A stretch of 64,000 nucleotides of DNA, from the NCBI GenBank assembly GCA_020632495.1, contig JACKFL010000005.1, positions 1,116,001 through 1,180,000 on the forward strand, in the 5' to 3' direction. Positions within the stretch are counted from its first letter, which is position 1; each line of letters begins with the position of its first letter. The position numbers and the translations under genes are program-made. Under the pieces are notes generated by a model. It worked only from the letters and a program-made list of their open reading frames with translations, did not search any database and was not told the DNA's origin. Below are positions 1 through 9,387 of the stretch, in pieces. This DNA comes from Candidatus Omnitrophota bacterium (GTDB taxonomy: Bacteria; Omnitrophota; Gorgyraeia; Zapsychrales; Zapsychraceae).

Positions 1-52
1 TGTCATATATTGAAACAATTAAAGGCTATAATTGAGTCACCGGAATGGAGCC

Positions 53-70
53 CCACGGCTAAAACCGTGG
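53..70. repeat. Short perfect hairpin upstream of fic
   Basis: CCACGG (53-58) pairs with CCGTGG (65-70) around a six-base loop. No T-run follows, so it is not a clear terminator. Everything else in 1-130 is non-coding in my reading. It may be a REP-type hairpin or the leader of the next gene. Confidence 0.4.
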
Positions 71-130
71 TGTCCGGGCGTAGGCGGATGAAAAGGCAAT
101 ACGAATAATATAAAAAGAAGAGTGAGTACA

Positions 131-1270
131 ATGGATCTGAGTAACCCAAAATATATATGGCAAAAAAAGAGTTGGCCGGGTTTATATTGGCGAAGTGAGG
201 AATTGCTGTCTCTCTTGGGAAAAGTAAGACATAAACAGGGAGAGTTGGTGGCAATAGGCAAATCCTTGGGGTTCGAGTTAAGCAATCAAGCCCAGGCAGA
301 AATCTTAGTTGAAGAAACAGTCAAAACTTCCGCCATTGAAGGGGAGGTTTTAAACCGGGATTCCGTCCGTTCATCCGTGGCCCGCCGGCTGGGATTGCCG
401 GAAGCGGGAATGGCCCCGGCCGGGCGTCATGTCGAGGGTCTGGTCGAAATCCTGCTGGATGCGACACGGAATCATCACGAACCGCTCACTGTCCAAAGAT
501 TGAAGGGCTGGCAGGCCGCGCTGTTTCCAACAGGCTATTCCGGTTTCAAAAAAATTCGTGTCGGCGATTGGCGCGATGGCCCCATAGATGTCGTTTCAGG
601 TCCGGTGGGGCGCGAAAGGATACACTTCGAAGCCCCTCCCGGCGAAGTTGTTGCTGAGGAAATGAAGCGTTTCCTGAACGAGTGGAAAAAGAGTTTGGGC
701 AAGGAAGAGGGGGTGTTGCGCGCGGGCGTCGCGCATTTATGGTTTGTCACGGTCCACCCCTTTGAGGACGGCAACGGCCGCATCGCCCGGGCCATCACCG
801 ATATGGCCTTGGCCCAGGACGAACAGCAACCGCTGCGGTTGTACAGTTTCTCCTCGCAGATCATGGAAGAGCGCGACGACTACTATGCTGTTCTGGAGCA
901 GACGCAAAAAGGGACGCTGGATATCACCGCGTGGTTGACATGGTTTCTGGGGTGCTTGTTAAGGTCGATGGACCGGTCCGAGGCCTTGATTCAAAAAGTG
1001 CTTACCAAGGCCCGCTTCTGGCAGCGGCACAGTCAAACGACGTTGAATGACCGACAGAAAAAAATCGTCAACCGGCTGCTGGATGCGGGGGAAGGCGAAT
1101 TCCAGGGCGGATTGACAACCCGAAAGTATGTCGCCATAGCCAAAACCAGCCGCTCGACGGCGGTTCGGGAGATCAATGATCTGGTGGAAAAGCAGGTGCT
1201 GGTGCGGGATCCGCAGAGCAAGGGGCGGAGTGTGCGCTATGAACTGAACTGGCGTGAATTCAGCGGATAG
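131..1270 (+). CDS. Fic family protein with DUF4172 N-terminus and C-terminal winged helix
   Basis: Fic enzymes usually transfer AMP from ATP to a hydroxyl of a target protein. The full motif HPFEDGNGRIAR is present at about residues 209-220, so catalysis should be intact. TSAIEG at about 66-71 fits the (S/T)xxxE(G/N) inhibitory helix, placing it among self-inhibited Fic proteins with an N-terminal inhibitory segment. The first residues, with aromatic W and Y, resemble DUF4172. The last ~90 residues look like a winged-helix DNA-binding domain, common in single-gene Fic regulators. The ATG at 131 follows a purine-rich GAAG/GAG stretch; a GTG at 122 in the same frame is the alternative. It sits at the edge of the restriction island but is separated from hsdM by 450 bases, so it is probably an independent unit. 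Target unknown. Confidence 0.9.
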   Translation: MDLSNPKYIWQKKSWPGLYWRSEELLSLLGKVRHKQGELVAIGKSLGFELSNQAQAEILVEETVKTSAIEGEVLNRDSVRSSVARRLGLPEAGMAPAGRHVEGLVEILLDATRNHHEPLTVQRLKGWQAALFPTGYSGFKKIRVGDWRDGPIDVVSGPVGRERIHFEAPPGEVVAEEMKRFLNEWKKSLGKEEGVLRAGVAHLWFVTVHPFEDGNGRIARAITDMALAQDEQQPLRLYSFSSQIMEERDDYYAVLEQTQKGTLDITAWLTWFLGCLLRSMDRSEALIQKVLTKARFWQRHSQTTLNDRQKKIVNRLLDAGEGEFQGGLTTRKYVAIAKTSRSTAVREINDLVEKQVLVRDPQSKGRSVRYELNWREFSG

Positions 1271-1471
1271 CGTCCGGCGGCTAGAGACGAGAAAGGGATC
1301 AGCGGCTGGATGGCAGCGGGATCAGGGAGGAGTGGGATTAGTCGCCTGGGACCCCTCGTCAGTACTAATTGCTACCCCCTAATCCCGGGATGGCGCCACC
1401 TGAACACTCGCCGCTAAACGCTGTCCGCTAACCGCTAGAAATACGCAAGCACTTAAAGTTTGGCAAATCCA

Positions 1472-1510
1472 GGTGAAAAGGGCAGTCCCGGAAAGTCCGC
1501 CCTTTTCACC
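1472..1510. repeat. Perfect 12-bp hairpin, GGGCAGTCCC-type element
   Basis: GGTGAAAAGGGC (1472-1483) pairs exactly with GCCCTTTTCACC (1499-1510) around a 15-base loop. The arm plus loop start resembles the GGGACAGTCCC palindromes scattered through the window. The long stem with no poly-T tail argues for a repeat rather than a terminator. Confidence 0.7.
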
Positions 1511-1512
1511 AG

Positions 1513-1544
1513 CCGGTCAACCGAACGCTCCTACGGTTGACCGG
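1513..1544. repeat. REP-like hairpin, 11-bp stem and 10-nt loop (loop family copy 1)
   Basis: CCGGTCAACCG (1513-1523) pairs perfectly with CGGTTGACCGG (1534-1544); the loop is AACGCTCCTA. The same geometry and nearly the same loop recur at 28506-28535 (opposite strand), 40831-40862 and 40959-40990, but with different stem sequences that still pair. Confidence 0.75.
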
Positions 1545-1723
1545 CCCATCTTGCCCCTTGGCATTCGCCATCCATACTGCTAAAATAAACGCATCCATCA
1601 CGTATAAAACACTGATACCCACACATGCGCGGCAATAAGCACAATAAAACAAAAAAAGGACAAAATTGACCCGATCTTGGCGGCTATATTGGCGCTGGGG
1701 TTGGGTTTTTTTAGATTTACTAT

Positions 1724-3205
1724 ATGGTTGATAAAGCAGCTCTCGAACAATACTTAGCCAAAGCGGCATGGATACTAAAAGGTCCAGTCGACGCGGCGGA
1801 TTTTAAGGCTTACATTTTTCCGCTTTTGTTCTTTAAGCGCATATCCGATGTCTATGATGAAGAATATCAGCAGGCCTTAGATGAGTCTGGGGGAGACGTA
1901 GAATACGCGAATTTGCCGGAATTCCATCGTTTTATTATTCCGGACGGATGTCACTGGAATGATGTGCGTGAGGTGACGACCAATGTCGGCCAGGCCCTCC
2001 AGTATTCCTTTAGAGAAATAGAGAAAGCTAATCAGCAGTTTCTATATGGGATCTTTGGCGATGCGCAATGGACCAATAAAGACCGCCTTTCCGATGAGTT
2101 GCTCATTAACCTCATAGAGCACTTCTCCCAGTACAATCTATCCAATTCCAATGTCGAACCGGATCTTCTTGGTCAGGCTTACGAGTATCTTATTAAGCAC
2201 TTTGCAGATTTAACGAATAAGAAGGCGGGGGAGTTCTATACTCCACGCTCCGTTGTTAATCTAATGGGCCACATCATTGATGCCAAGGAAGGTGAGTCTA
2301 TTTATGATCCTGCCTGCGGAACCGGTGGCATGCTCCTCGAATGCATTCATCACCTCAAGGAAAACAAGAAGGATTACCGGACTCTCAAGATATTTGGACA
2401 GGAAAAGAATCTGACCACATCTATCATTGCCCGAATGAATATGTTTCTACATGGGGTCGAGGATTTTAACATCATTCGGGGTGATACATTACGTGATCCG
2501 GCCTTTTTTGAGGGTGACAATCTTGCGACCTTTGATTGTGTGATAGCTAACCCGCCATTTTCTCTAAAAAAATGGGGTTCAAAGCAGTGGGAGAAGGATC
2601 CGTATGGGCGCAATATTGCCGGCGTACCGCCTGACAGTAATGGTGACCTTGCCTGGGTCCAACATATGATCAAGTCTATGCAATACCCCAGTGGTCGAGT
2701 GGCCGTTGTCTTGCCACACGGAGCACTGTTCCGTAAGGGTAAAGAAGGTAAGATTCGCGAACAATTGCTCAAGTTAGACATTGTGGAAGCAGTGATCGGC
2801 TTAGGGCCTAATATTTTCTATGGCACGCAATTGGCTGCTTGCGTCCTCGTTTTTAGGGCGTTAAAGAAAAAAAGTAAGAAGGGCCAAGTGCTTTTCATAG
2901 ATGCTTCAGATCAAGTACGTGTGGGTCGAGCCCAGAATTATCTGGAGAAGGAGCATATTGTCCGGATATATAAGTGGTATCGGGATTATAAAGATGTCCA
3001 AGAATACACAAAAGTGGTCGAGTTGGAGCAGATCGAGGCTAATGGCTTTAATTTGAATATCCCGCTTTATGTAGAAAAGAAAATCGAAGATGACCTGCCC
3101 ACTGTAAAAGAAGCATTGAAGCAGCTCAGAGTTGCATTTAATGATGCGGTTAGGGCTGAGGATAAGATGAAAGAGAAACTAAAGGAATTTGGGTTGCTAA
3201 AGTAA
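1724..3205 (+). CDS. hsdM: Type I restriction-modification DNA methyltransferase subunit, first copy
   Basis: N6-adenine methyltransferase subunit of a type I restriction-modification complex; with HsdS it methylates the recognition site and with HsdR it forms the restriction enzyme. An HsdM N-terminal helical domain covers about residues 5-145. The SAM-binding motif DPACGTGG lies at about 195-202 and the catalytic NPPF at 276-279, with the typical EFYTPR segment just before the methylase fold. Length (493) is normal. It opens a five-gene operon and its stop overlaps the next start by one base (TAATG). No Shine-Dalgarno sequence is visible before the ATG. The gene is AT-richer than genes outside the island, which suggests acquisition by transfer. 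Confidence 0.95.
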   Translation: MVDKAALEQYLAKAAWILKGPVDAADFKAYIFPLLFFKRISDVYDEEYQQALDESGGDVEYANLPEFHRFIIPDGCHWNDVREVTTNVGQALQYSFREIEKANQQFLYGIFGDAQWTNKDRLSDELLINLIEHFSQYNLSNSNVEPDLLGQAYEYLIKHFADLTNKKAGEFYTPRSVVNLMGHIIDAKEGESIYDPACGTGGMLLECIHHLKENKKDYRTLKIFGQEKNLTTSIIARMNMFLHGVEDFNIIRGDTLRDPAFFEGDNLATFDCVIANPPFSLKKWGSKQWEKDPYGRNIAGVPPDSNGDLAWVQHMIKSMQYPSGRVAVVLPHGALFRKGKEGKIREQLLKLDIVEAVIGLGPNIFYGTQLAACVLVFRALKKKSKKGQVLFIDASDQVRVGRAQNYLEKEHIVRIYKWYRDYKDVQEYTKVVELEQIEANGFNLNIPLYVEKKIEDDLPTVKEALKQLRVAFNDAVRAEDKMKEKLKEFGLLK

Positions 3206-4680
3206 TGACTCAAGCAGAACTGGAAAAATATTTGTGGGGTGCGGCAACCCTCTTGAGGGGCTTAATTGATGCTGGAGATTACAAGCAGTATATATTCCCG
3301 CTGTTATTCTTTAAGCGAATTTGTGATGTCTATGATGAAGAGTATGCGAATGCTCTCAAGGAGTCAGGTGGAGACTTGAAGTATGCCGCCTTTGCTGAAA
3401 ACCATCGTTTTCAAATTCCCAAAGGGGCGCATTGGAAACATGTGCGGGAAAATACAAAGAATGTGGGTTCCGGTATACAAAAAGCCATGCGTCAGATCGA
3501 AAAAGCGAATCCCGATACATTGTTTGGTATATTCGGAGATGCTCAGTGGACAAATAAGGACCGTCTTAGCGATGAGACTTTGATAAATCTGTTGGAGCAT
3601 TTTTCCTCCAGCGTGTTATCTATTAAAAATGTGCCTAATGATCAGCTGGGTAACGGCTATGAATTTTTGATCAAAAAGTTTGCCGATGATTCCGGTCACA
3701 CGGCCGCCGAGTTTTATACCAATAGAACTGTTGTGGAATTGATGACACTCTTAATGGATCCTAAGCCGGGAGAATCCATTTATGATCCCACCTGTGGTTC
3801 AGGGGGAATGCTTTTATCGTGCGTGAACAAACTAAAAAATGATGGCAAAGAATTCCGGTCATTAAAGCTTTACGGACAAGAGTTGAATTTAATGACATCA
3901 GCGATTGCTCGAATGAATATGTTTTTACATGGCATAGAAGATTTTAAAGTTGTGCGCGGGGATACGTTAAAACGTCCGGCGTTTCTTGAGAAGGACAGGT
4001 TAAAGAAATTTAGTATTATTCTCGCGAATCCACCTTACTCGATCAAGCAATGGAACAGAGCCGAGTTTGAGAAAGACCCTTACGGCAGAAACGTCTATGG
4101 AACACCGCCGCAAGGAACTGCCGACTATGCGTTTCAGCAACACATCATAAAAAGTCTGGATGATAAGAATGGTCGATGCGCCATTCTCTGGCCGCACGGA
4201 ATATTGTTTCGTGATGCGGAAGCTAATATGCGCAAGAAGATGATTGAATCAGATGTTGTCGAAGCCGTGATCGGATTGGGTCCAAACCTGTTTTATAACT
4301 CACCGATGGAAGCATGCATTTTAATTTGCAATAAGGGAAAGAAAAAAGAGCGGCAAGGCAAGATTTTATTCATCAACGCAGTTAATGAGGTCAAACGTGA
4401 AAGTGCGTTTAGTTATTTGAAAGACGAACACATTGCCAAGATTCAAAAAGCATTTGTCGGATATAAAGACATTGAAGGCTTCTCTAGGGTTGTGTTAGCA
4501 AAGGATGTTTTGGGCAAGAAAGGGAATTTGAATATTCCTTTGTATGTTTCAAATGTGAAGCAAAATAATGGTCCAAAGCAAATCGAATTAAATGCGTTGT
4601 TTAAGGAATGGCAAGAACAAAGCTCCGTTTTGAGAAAAGATATGGCGAAATTATTTAAGACTATTGAGAGCGACGTATGA
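3205..4680 (+). CDS. hsdM: Type I restriction-modification DNA methyltransferase subunit, second copy
   Basis: A second full-length HsdM directly behind the first. It shares the layout residue for residue: helical N-terminus, FGDAQWTNKDRLSDE at about 110-124, motif I DPTCGSGG at 194-201 and catalytic NPPY at 275-278. Both copies therefore look catalytically competent. They share many blocks but differ throughout, so this is an old paralogue, not a recent duplication. Classical HsdM2-HsdS enzymes carry two copies of one M protein; this operon could instead build a heterodimer with one M per half-site. The start overlaps the stop of copy one and the stop overlaps the start of hsdS (ATGA), so all three should be translated together. 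Confidence 0.95.
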   Translation: MTQAELEKYLWGAATLLRGLIDAGDYKQYIFPLLFFKRICDVYDEEYANALKESGGDLKYAAFAENHRFQIPKGAHWKHVRENTKNVGSGIQKAMRQIEKANPDTLFGIFGDAQWTNKDRLSDETLINLLEHFSSSVLSIKNVPNDQLGNGYEFLIKKFADDSGHTAAEFYTNRTVVELMTLLMDPKPGESIYDPTCGSGGMLLSCVNKLKNDGKEFRSLKLYGQELNLMTSAIARMNMFLHGIEDFKVVRGDTLKRPAFLEKDRLKKFSIILANPPYSIKQWNRAEFEKDPYGRNVYGTPPQGTADYAFQQHIIKSLDDKNGRCAILWPHGILFRDAEANMRKKMIESDVVEAVIGLGPNLFYNSPMEACILICNKGKKKERQGKILFINAVNEVKRESAFSYLKDEHIAKIQKAFVGYKDIEGFSRVVLAKDVLGKKGNLNIPLYVSNVKQNNGPKQIELNALFKEWQEQSSVLRKDMAKLFKTIESDV

Positions 4681-5825
4681 TCAATATAAACAAAAATGGA
4701 TATAAGACATTTTCATTCGGTGAGATTGCTTCAAATAACACCGAGCGTGTGGAGCCGAAGGATACGGACTTGAGTATTTATGTTGGGCTTGAACACCTAG
4801 ATCCGGAATGTATTCACATTAATCGAAAAGGCATTCCGGCGGATGTAAAAGGAACAAAATTTCGGGTTTTTCCCGGAGACATAATTTTTGGGAAGCGGCG
4901 GGCGTATCAGCGTAAAGCAGGGCTTGTAGATTTTGATGGAATATGCTCTGCTCACGCAATGGTTGTGCGAGCAAATCCGGAAGTGATTTTGCCGGAGCTG
5001 TTTCCTTTCTTCATTCACTCAGATAATTTTATGCACAGAGCTGTTGACGTATCCGAAGGATCTTTGTCGCCAACGATTAAGTGGAAAATATTAGCTGAAG
5101 AAAGATTCAAGCTCCCACCGCAACCCGAACAAAAACGCCTCGCGGATTTGTTGTGGAGTGTGGATGGGGTAATTGAATCCTATTCTTTGCTATTGACAAA
5201 ATTGGTTACAACAAAAAATGCTTTGCTAAAACATAAGCATTATGACGAAGGTAATAAACTGCAAAGCATTTCAGCGATTGCAGATATTAATCCAAAAGTT
5301 AGTCGAAGTAGTATTAACAAGAAAACAAAGGTATCTTTTATTGCTATGGCAGATATTTCAGAAGAAGGATGCATCATAAATAAGCGTGATAAGAAATATT
5401 CAGATGTTCAGAACGGATTTACCCCCTTTGAAGAAAAGGATATATTATTTGCCAAGATAACACCTTGTATGGAAAACGGCAAAGGAGCAATTGCCAATGG
5501 GCTAACGAATAGTCTTGGTTTTGGGAGTACAGAGTTTCACGTGATACGACCAAAAAAACCGGATGATTGTTACTATTTGTATAGCCTTTCACGCATGTAT
5601 TACTTTAGAAGGAAGGCTGAGCAGTTAATGACGGGTTCTGCTGGACAAAAACGGGTTCCGGTAGATTTCTTTGATTATTATAAAGTTTGTTTTCCAGATG
5701 AAGTAAGGCGAAAAAAACTAGGTCTGCAGCTATTAAGAATCGATGAAGAAATAGAGAGAGTTAGGAAAATTATAGGGTCAACTAATAATATACAACAAGA
5801 TTTAATAAACCAAATATTTTTCTAA
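4677..5825 (+). CDS. hsdS: Type I restriction-modification specificity subunit
   Basis: HsdS chooses the DNA target. The 382-residue protein shows two target-recognition domains: one at about 1-145, followed by the conserved helical spacer with PPQPEQKRLADLLWSVD (about 147-163), and a second at about 195-350 ending in a second spacer helix. This gives the usual two half-sites. The first methionine overlaps the hsdM stop by four bases. The two recognition domains differ, as expected for a bipartite asymmetric target. The target sequence cannot be predicted by eye. Confidence 0.92.
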   Translation: MININKNGYKTFSFGEIASNNTERVEPKDTDLSIYVGLEHLDPECIHINRKGIPADVKGTKFRVFPGDIIFGKRRAYQRKAGLVDFDGICSAHAMVVRANPEVILPELFPFFIHSDNFMHRAVDVSEGSLSPTIKWKILAEERFKLPPQPEQKRLADLLWSVDGVIESYSLLLTKLVTTKNALLKHKHYDEGNKLQSISAIADINPKVSRSSINKKTKVSFIAMADISEEGCIINKRDKKYSDVQNGFTPFEEKDILFAKITPCMENGKGAIANGLTNSLGFGSTEFHVIRPKKPDDCYYLYSLSRMYYFRRKAEQLMTGSAGQKRVPVDFFDYYKVCFPDEVRRKKLGLQLLRIDEEIERVRKIIGSTNNIQQDLINQIFF

Positions 5826-6398
5826 ATGAATACAGAAGAACTTAGTAAACTTTTTAGAAGAATCCATCGAATCAAAAATAGACTTCATGACAAATGCGGC
5901 AGCGGCACTAGTTGGGATTTTGTATTGGAGAATGAGGAGGTTCATAAATACGTTCTGAAGGGGGTTAAATCCCCAGAGGAAATAGAGGACGATATTGCCA
6001 GCGCTTTCGTTTGGTTGTGGAGCTTGAAGGATCATATCAAAAAATCATTTAAGGACGGCAACAGGATCGAATCTCAGGTTAACGGAAACCCTTATCTTTG
6101 TATTTGTGCTGATTTAGCTAATGCATCAAAACATGGCGGTTTAGATCGAACATCAAGGTCTGGAAAAAAACCAAGATTGGGCCCGTTGAAATATCAGATT
6201 CCCCAAACCGCTTTCAAACAGTTAGCCTTTGGTGCGTTTGATGTAAGCATTGACATTAACAATGCGCACTTGGTTGCTTAAGAAATGCCAATTTTAGATG
6301 AACACGATAACTTAATTGGTGACGCATTTGAATATTTGGAAAAGTGTATTGGTGCATGGGAGTCAATAATTAGAAATTTAGAAAGCGATGAAGTATGA
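5826..6398 (+). pseudogene. Uncharacterised restriction-operon protein interrupted by an in-frame stop
   Basis: The open part (5826-6281) encodes 151 residues, with conserved-looking LCICADLANASKHGG at about 99-113. After the TAA at 6279-6281 the same frame stays open for 38 further codons to TGA at 6396-6398, starting GAA ATG and encoding MPILDEHDNLIGDAFEYLEK and onward. The downstream piece keeps hsdR translational coupling (ATGA at 6395). The simplest reading is one ~189-residue gene with a nonsense change. A second possibility is a real 151-residue gene followed by a 37-residue gene (6285-6398). Family not recognised; it has no HEPN RNxxxH motif. Its place between hsdS and hsdR suggests an accessory role in the restriction system. 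Confidence 0.6.
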
Positions 6399-9364
6399 CC
6401 TTTAACGAACAGAATACGGTGGAACAATATGTGATCTCAAAGTTGACTGGGCATAAGTTTGAAGTAGTTTCAGATAGTGCTCAACCTGATTATGGCAAGG
6501 CAGCTCAGTGGAGATATGTTCCTGCTGAAGAGCTTGGACGGGATGACGGAGAAATTATTAATGAGACCTTACTTAAGGACGCTTTGATTCGAATCAATCC
6601 AGAAATCAGGGCTGTACCAGAGCGGGCGGATGAGGTTATTTATAAGTTGCGGGCAATTCTACTATCTGTCCATGATGTTGGGCTGGTTAAAGCGAACGAA
6701 AAATTTGCCAAATGGCTCCGGGGAGACAAGACCATGCCTTTTGGGGAGAACAATCAGCATGTCCCAGTTAGGCTTATTGACTTCGATGACTATGCCAATA
6801 ATACATTTATAGCCACGAATCAATACAGGGTTACCCGTGGGGTAACTAAAATTCCGGATATGGCTCTGTTGATTAACGGTATTCCGGTCATTATCGGGGA
6901 ATTTAAAACGCCGGTTCGGCCATCCATATCCTGGCTAGATGGGGCTATTCAGATTCATGATGATTATGAGAACAGCATTCCGGAACTTTTTGTGCCGAAC
7001 ATATTTTCGTTTGCCAGTGAAGGAAAAACCTTTCGATATGGATCTATCCGGATGCCTTTGGAAATCTGGGGCCCATGGCGGGATGAATCAAAAGGTGAAA
7101 AGGCTGTGGGAGAAATGTTTGGCCTGAAAGAGGTTGAGACTGCCATTGAATCTATGCTCCGACCCTCCGTTATCCTAGACATACTGGAGCACTTTATTAT
7201 TTTTGCCACAGATAAGAACAACCGACGTATAAAGATTATCGCCCGTTTTCAGCAATATGAAGGGGCTAATCTGGTTGTTCACCGGGTGAAGGACGGCTTA
7301 GTAAAAAAAGGATTAATTTGGCACTTCCAGGGATCAGGAAAATCTCTGCTCATGGTCTTTGCGGCCCAAAAATTGAGGCATGCACCACAGCTTAAAAGTC
7401 CAACCGTCTTGATTATTGTTGATCGGATCGATCTGGATACGCAGATAACCGCGACCTTTAATGCCTGTGATGTGCCTAATATTGTTGCCACGGATAGCCG
7501 GGAGGAGCTTTCCCGTTTATTAAAGCAGGACACTCGCAAGATTATCATTACGACGATTCATAAGTTTGCCGAAGCCAATGGTGTATTGAATGAACGACAT
7601 AATATCATTGCCATGGTGGACGAGGCTCATCGAACACAGGAGGGTGACCTGGGAAGAAAGTTTAGAGACGCTCTGCCCAATGCTTTTTTCTTTGGATTAA
7701 CCGGTACGCCCATTAATAAACGAGACCGCAATACATTTAGGACCTTCAGCGCTGAGGAGGATTTATCTGGATACCTATCACGCTATTCATTTGAGGATTC
7801 CTTGCGGGACAAGGCCACGCTGCCATTACATTTTGAGCCGCGCCTCTTGGATGTTCATGTGGACCGGGAATCAATTGATGCCGAGTTTGATGCCATGACA
7901 GAAACTCTCTCGGAGGATCAAAGAACTCAACTTGTCAAAAAGGCGGCTCAGATGGCAGCCTTCCTGAAGGCGCCGGAACGAGTAGAGAAAATAGTAGAAG
8001 ATGTAGTGAAGCACTTTAGGGAAAAGGTGGAACCGCAAGGATTTAAAGCTCAAATTGTGTGTCCGGATCGCTTCGCTTGTGAGCTTTACAAGAATGAGTT
8101 GGACAAACTGATACCTCCGGAAGAGAGTGTGGTTGTTATCTCGACCAATCATTCCGATAGTGATGAATTTAAGCGGAAATACCGCATGAATCGGGATGAG
8201 CAGGAGAAGATATTGGATGATTTCCGTGATCCGAAAGATCCCTTAAATTTTGTTATTGTAACGTCCAAACTGCTCACCGGTTTCGATGCGCCGATCTTAC
8301 AGGTAATGTATTTGGATAAGGCCATGAAGGATCATAATCTTTTGCAGGCCATATGCCGCACAAATCGTGTCTACAAAAACAAGACACACGGTCTGATTGT
8401 GGATTACTTTGGTGTGTTCGACAACGTAGCCCGGGCCCTTGAGTTTGATGAGGCGAGTGTACGCCATGTCATAACCAATATAGGCTCGCTGAAGGAGAAA
8501 CTGCAGGAGGCCATAGGACTATGCCTTGCGCATTTCCCCAATGTTGACCGTAAGCAGGAGGGATATGAGGGGTTGCTGCTAGCGCAGGAATGCGTCAATA
8601 CCAATGCCAAGCGGGATGCTTTTGCCAACGATTATAGTTACCTATCCAAACTGTGGGAGGCGCTATCACCAGATCCGATATTGAATTCCTATGAGGCTGA
8701 CTATCGGTGGCTGACGAAGGTTTATGAGTCAGTGAAGCCGCCGTCCGGTGACACGGGGCGATTGCTATGGCATGCCTTAGGTGCTCAAACCATGAGGTTG
8801 ATTCATGAGCATATTCATGTGGAGAAGATTAGTGACGAATTGGAGAAAATAGTACTCGATGCCGATGTGGTCGAAGACCTAATGAAGACTAATGATAAGA
8901 AGAAAACCAAGCTCATAGAGATCGAAATCGTAAACCGGTTGAGGAAACATCGTGGCCGACCAAAGTTTGAAGAGCTGGGGAAGAGATTAGAAGACCTACG
9001 GGATAAGGCTGAACGAGGCTTAATCAACAGCATTGAGTTTCTAAAGCATTTGATCCAGTTAGCCAAAGATGTGGTGGCTGCGGAGAAGGAAGAAGAAACA
9101 ACAGAGGAACGAAAAGGTGCCAAATCAGCCTTAACGGAACTATTTCTGGAAGTCAGGACGGATCAGACACCAGCCATTGTTGAGCGGATCGTGAACGATA
9201 TAGATGAAATTGTCAAGATTGTTCGATTTCCGGGATGGCAATCAACAGCGGCCGGAGAACGAGAAGTCAAGAAAGCCCTCCGCAAGACGCTGTTGAAATA
9301 TAAGCTTCATACGGATCAGGAGTTGTTTGAAAAGGCTTATGCGTACATAAGGGAGTATTACTAA
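6395..9364 (+). CDS. hsdR: Type I restriction enzyme endonuclease/translocase subunit
   Basis: HsdR pumps DNA with a superfamily 2 motor and cuts it when complexes collide. The N-terminal HsdR_N nuclease domain shows the PD-(D/E)xK residues D155, E169 and K171 in IPDMALLINGIPVIIGEFK. The motor has Walker A QGSGKS at about 312-317, the DEAH box at 409-412, LTGTP at 435-439, and the arginine-finger motif QAICRTNR near residue 650. The C-terminal ~250 residues are helical and charged, as in the M-contacting domain. Length (989) is typical. It starts by ATGA overlap with the small interrupted gene, so it belongs to the same transcript. Confidence 0.95.
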   Translation: MTFNEQNTVEQYVISKLTGHKFEVVSDSAQPDYGKAAQWRYVPAEELGRDDGEIINETLLKDALIRINPEIRAVPERADEVIYKLRAILLSVHDVGLVKANEKFAKWLRGDKTMPFGENNQHVPVRLIDFDDYANNTFIATNQYRVTRGVTKIPDMALLINGIPVIIGEFKTPVRPSISWLDGAIQIHDDYENSIPELFVPNIFSFASEGKTFRYGSIRMPLEIWGPWRDESKGEKAVGEMFGLKEVETAIESMLRPSVILDILEHFIIFATDKNNRRIKIIARFQQYEGANLVVHRVKDGLVKKGLIWHFQGSGKSLLMVFAAQKLRHAPQLKSPTVLIIVDRIDLDTQITATFNACDVPNIVATDSREELSRLLKQDTRKIIITTIHKFAEANGVLNERHNIIAMVDEAHRTQEGDLGRKFRDALPNAFFFGLTGTPINKRDRNTFRTFSAEEDLSGYLSRYSFEDSLRDKATLPLHFEPRLLDVHVDRESIDAEFDAMTETLSEDQRTQLVKKAAQMAAFLKAPERVEKIVEDVVKHFREKVEPQGFKAQIVCPDRFACELYKNELDKLIPPEESVVVISTNHSDSDEFKRKYRMNRDEQEKILDDFRDPKDPLNFVIVTSKLLTGFDAPILQVMYLDKAMKDHNLLQAICRTNRVYKNKTHGLIVDYFGVFDNVARALEFDEASVRHVITNIGSLKEKLQEAIGLCLAHFPNVDRKQEGYEGLLLAQECVNTNAKRDAFANDYSYLSKLWEALSPDPILNSYEADYRWLTKVYESVKPPSGDTGRLLWHALGAQTMRLIHEHIHVEKISDELEKIVLDADVVEDLMKTNDKKKTKLIEIEIVNRLRKHRGRPKFEELGKRLEDLRDKAERGLINSIEFLKHLIQLAKDVVAAEKEEETTEERKGAKSALTELFLEVRTDQTPAIVERIVNDIDEIVKIVRFPGWQSTAAGEREVKKALRKTLLKYKLHTDQELFEKAYAYIREYY

Positions 9365-9387
9365 ACAAATCAAGTGGTCATTTCATT

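Larger units (their letters stand above)
1271..1723. other. Intergenic region with two consecutive hairpins
   Basis: No gene seen in this 453-base stretch. It holds low-complexity CGCTAA-type repeats near 1415-1440 and two adjacent perfect hairpins (listed separately). The start codon at 1724 lacks a recognisable Shine-Dalgarno sequence; the bases before it are T-rich. I could not pick a convincing promoter for the restriction operon. Confidence 0.6.

Noticed and set aside
5826..6281. HEPN nuclease identity for the small restriction-operon protein
   Set aside because: ANASKH looks similar at first glance, but the RNxxxH motif is missing, so no nuclease call is made.
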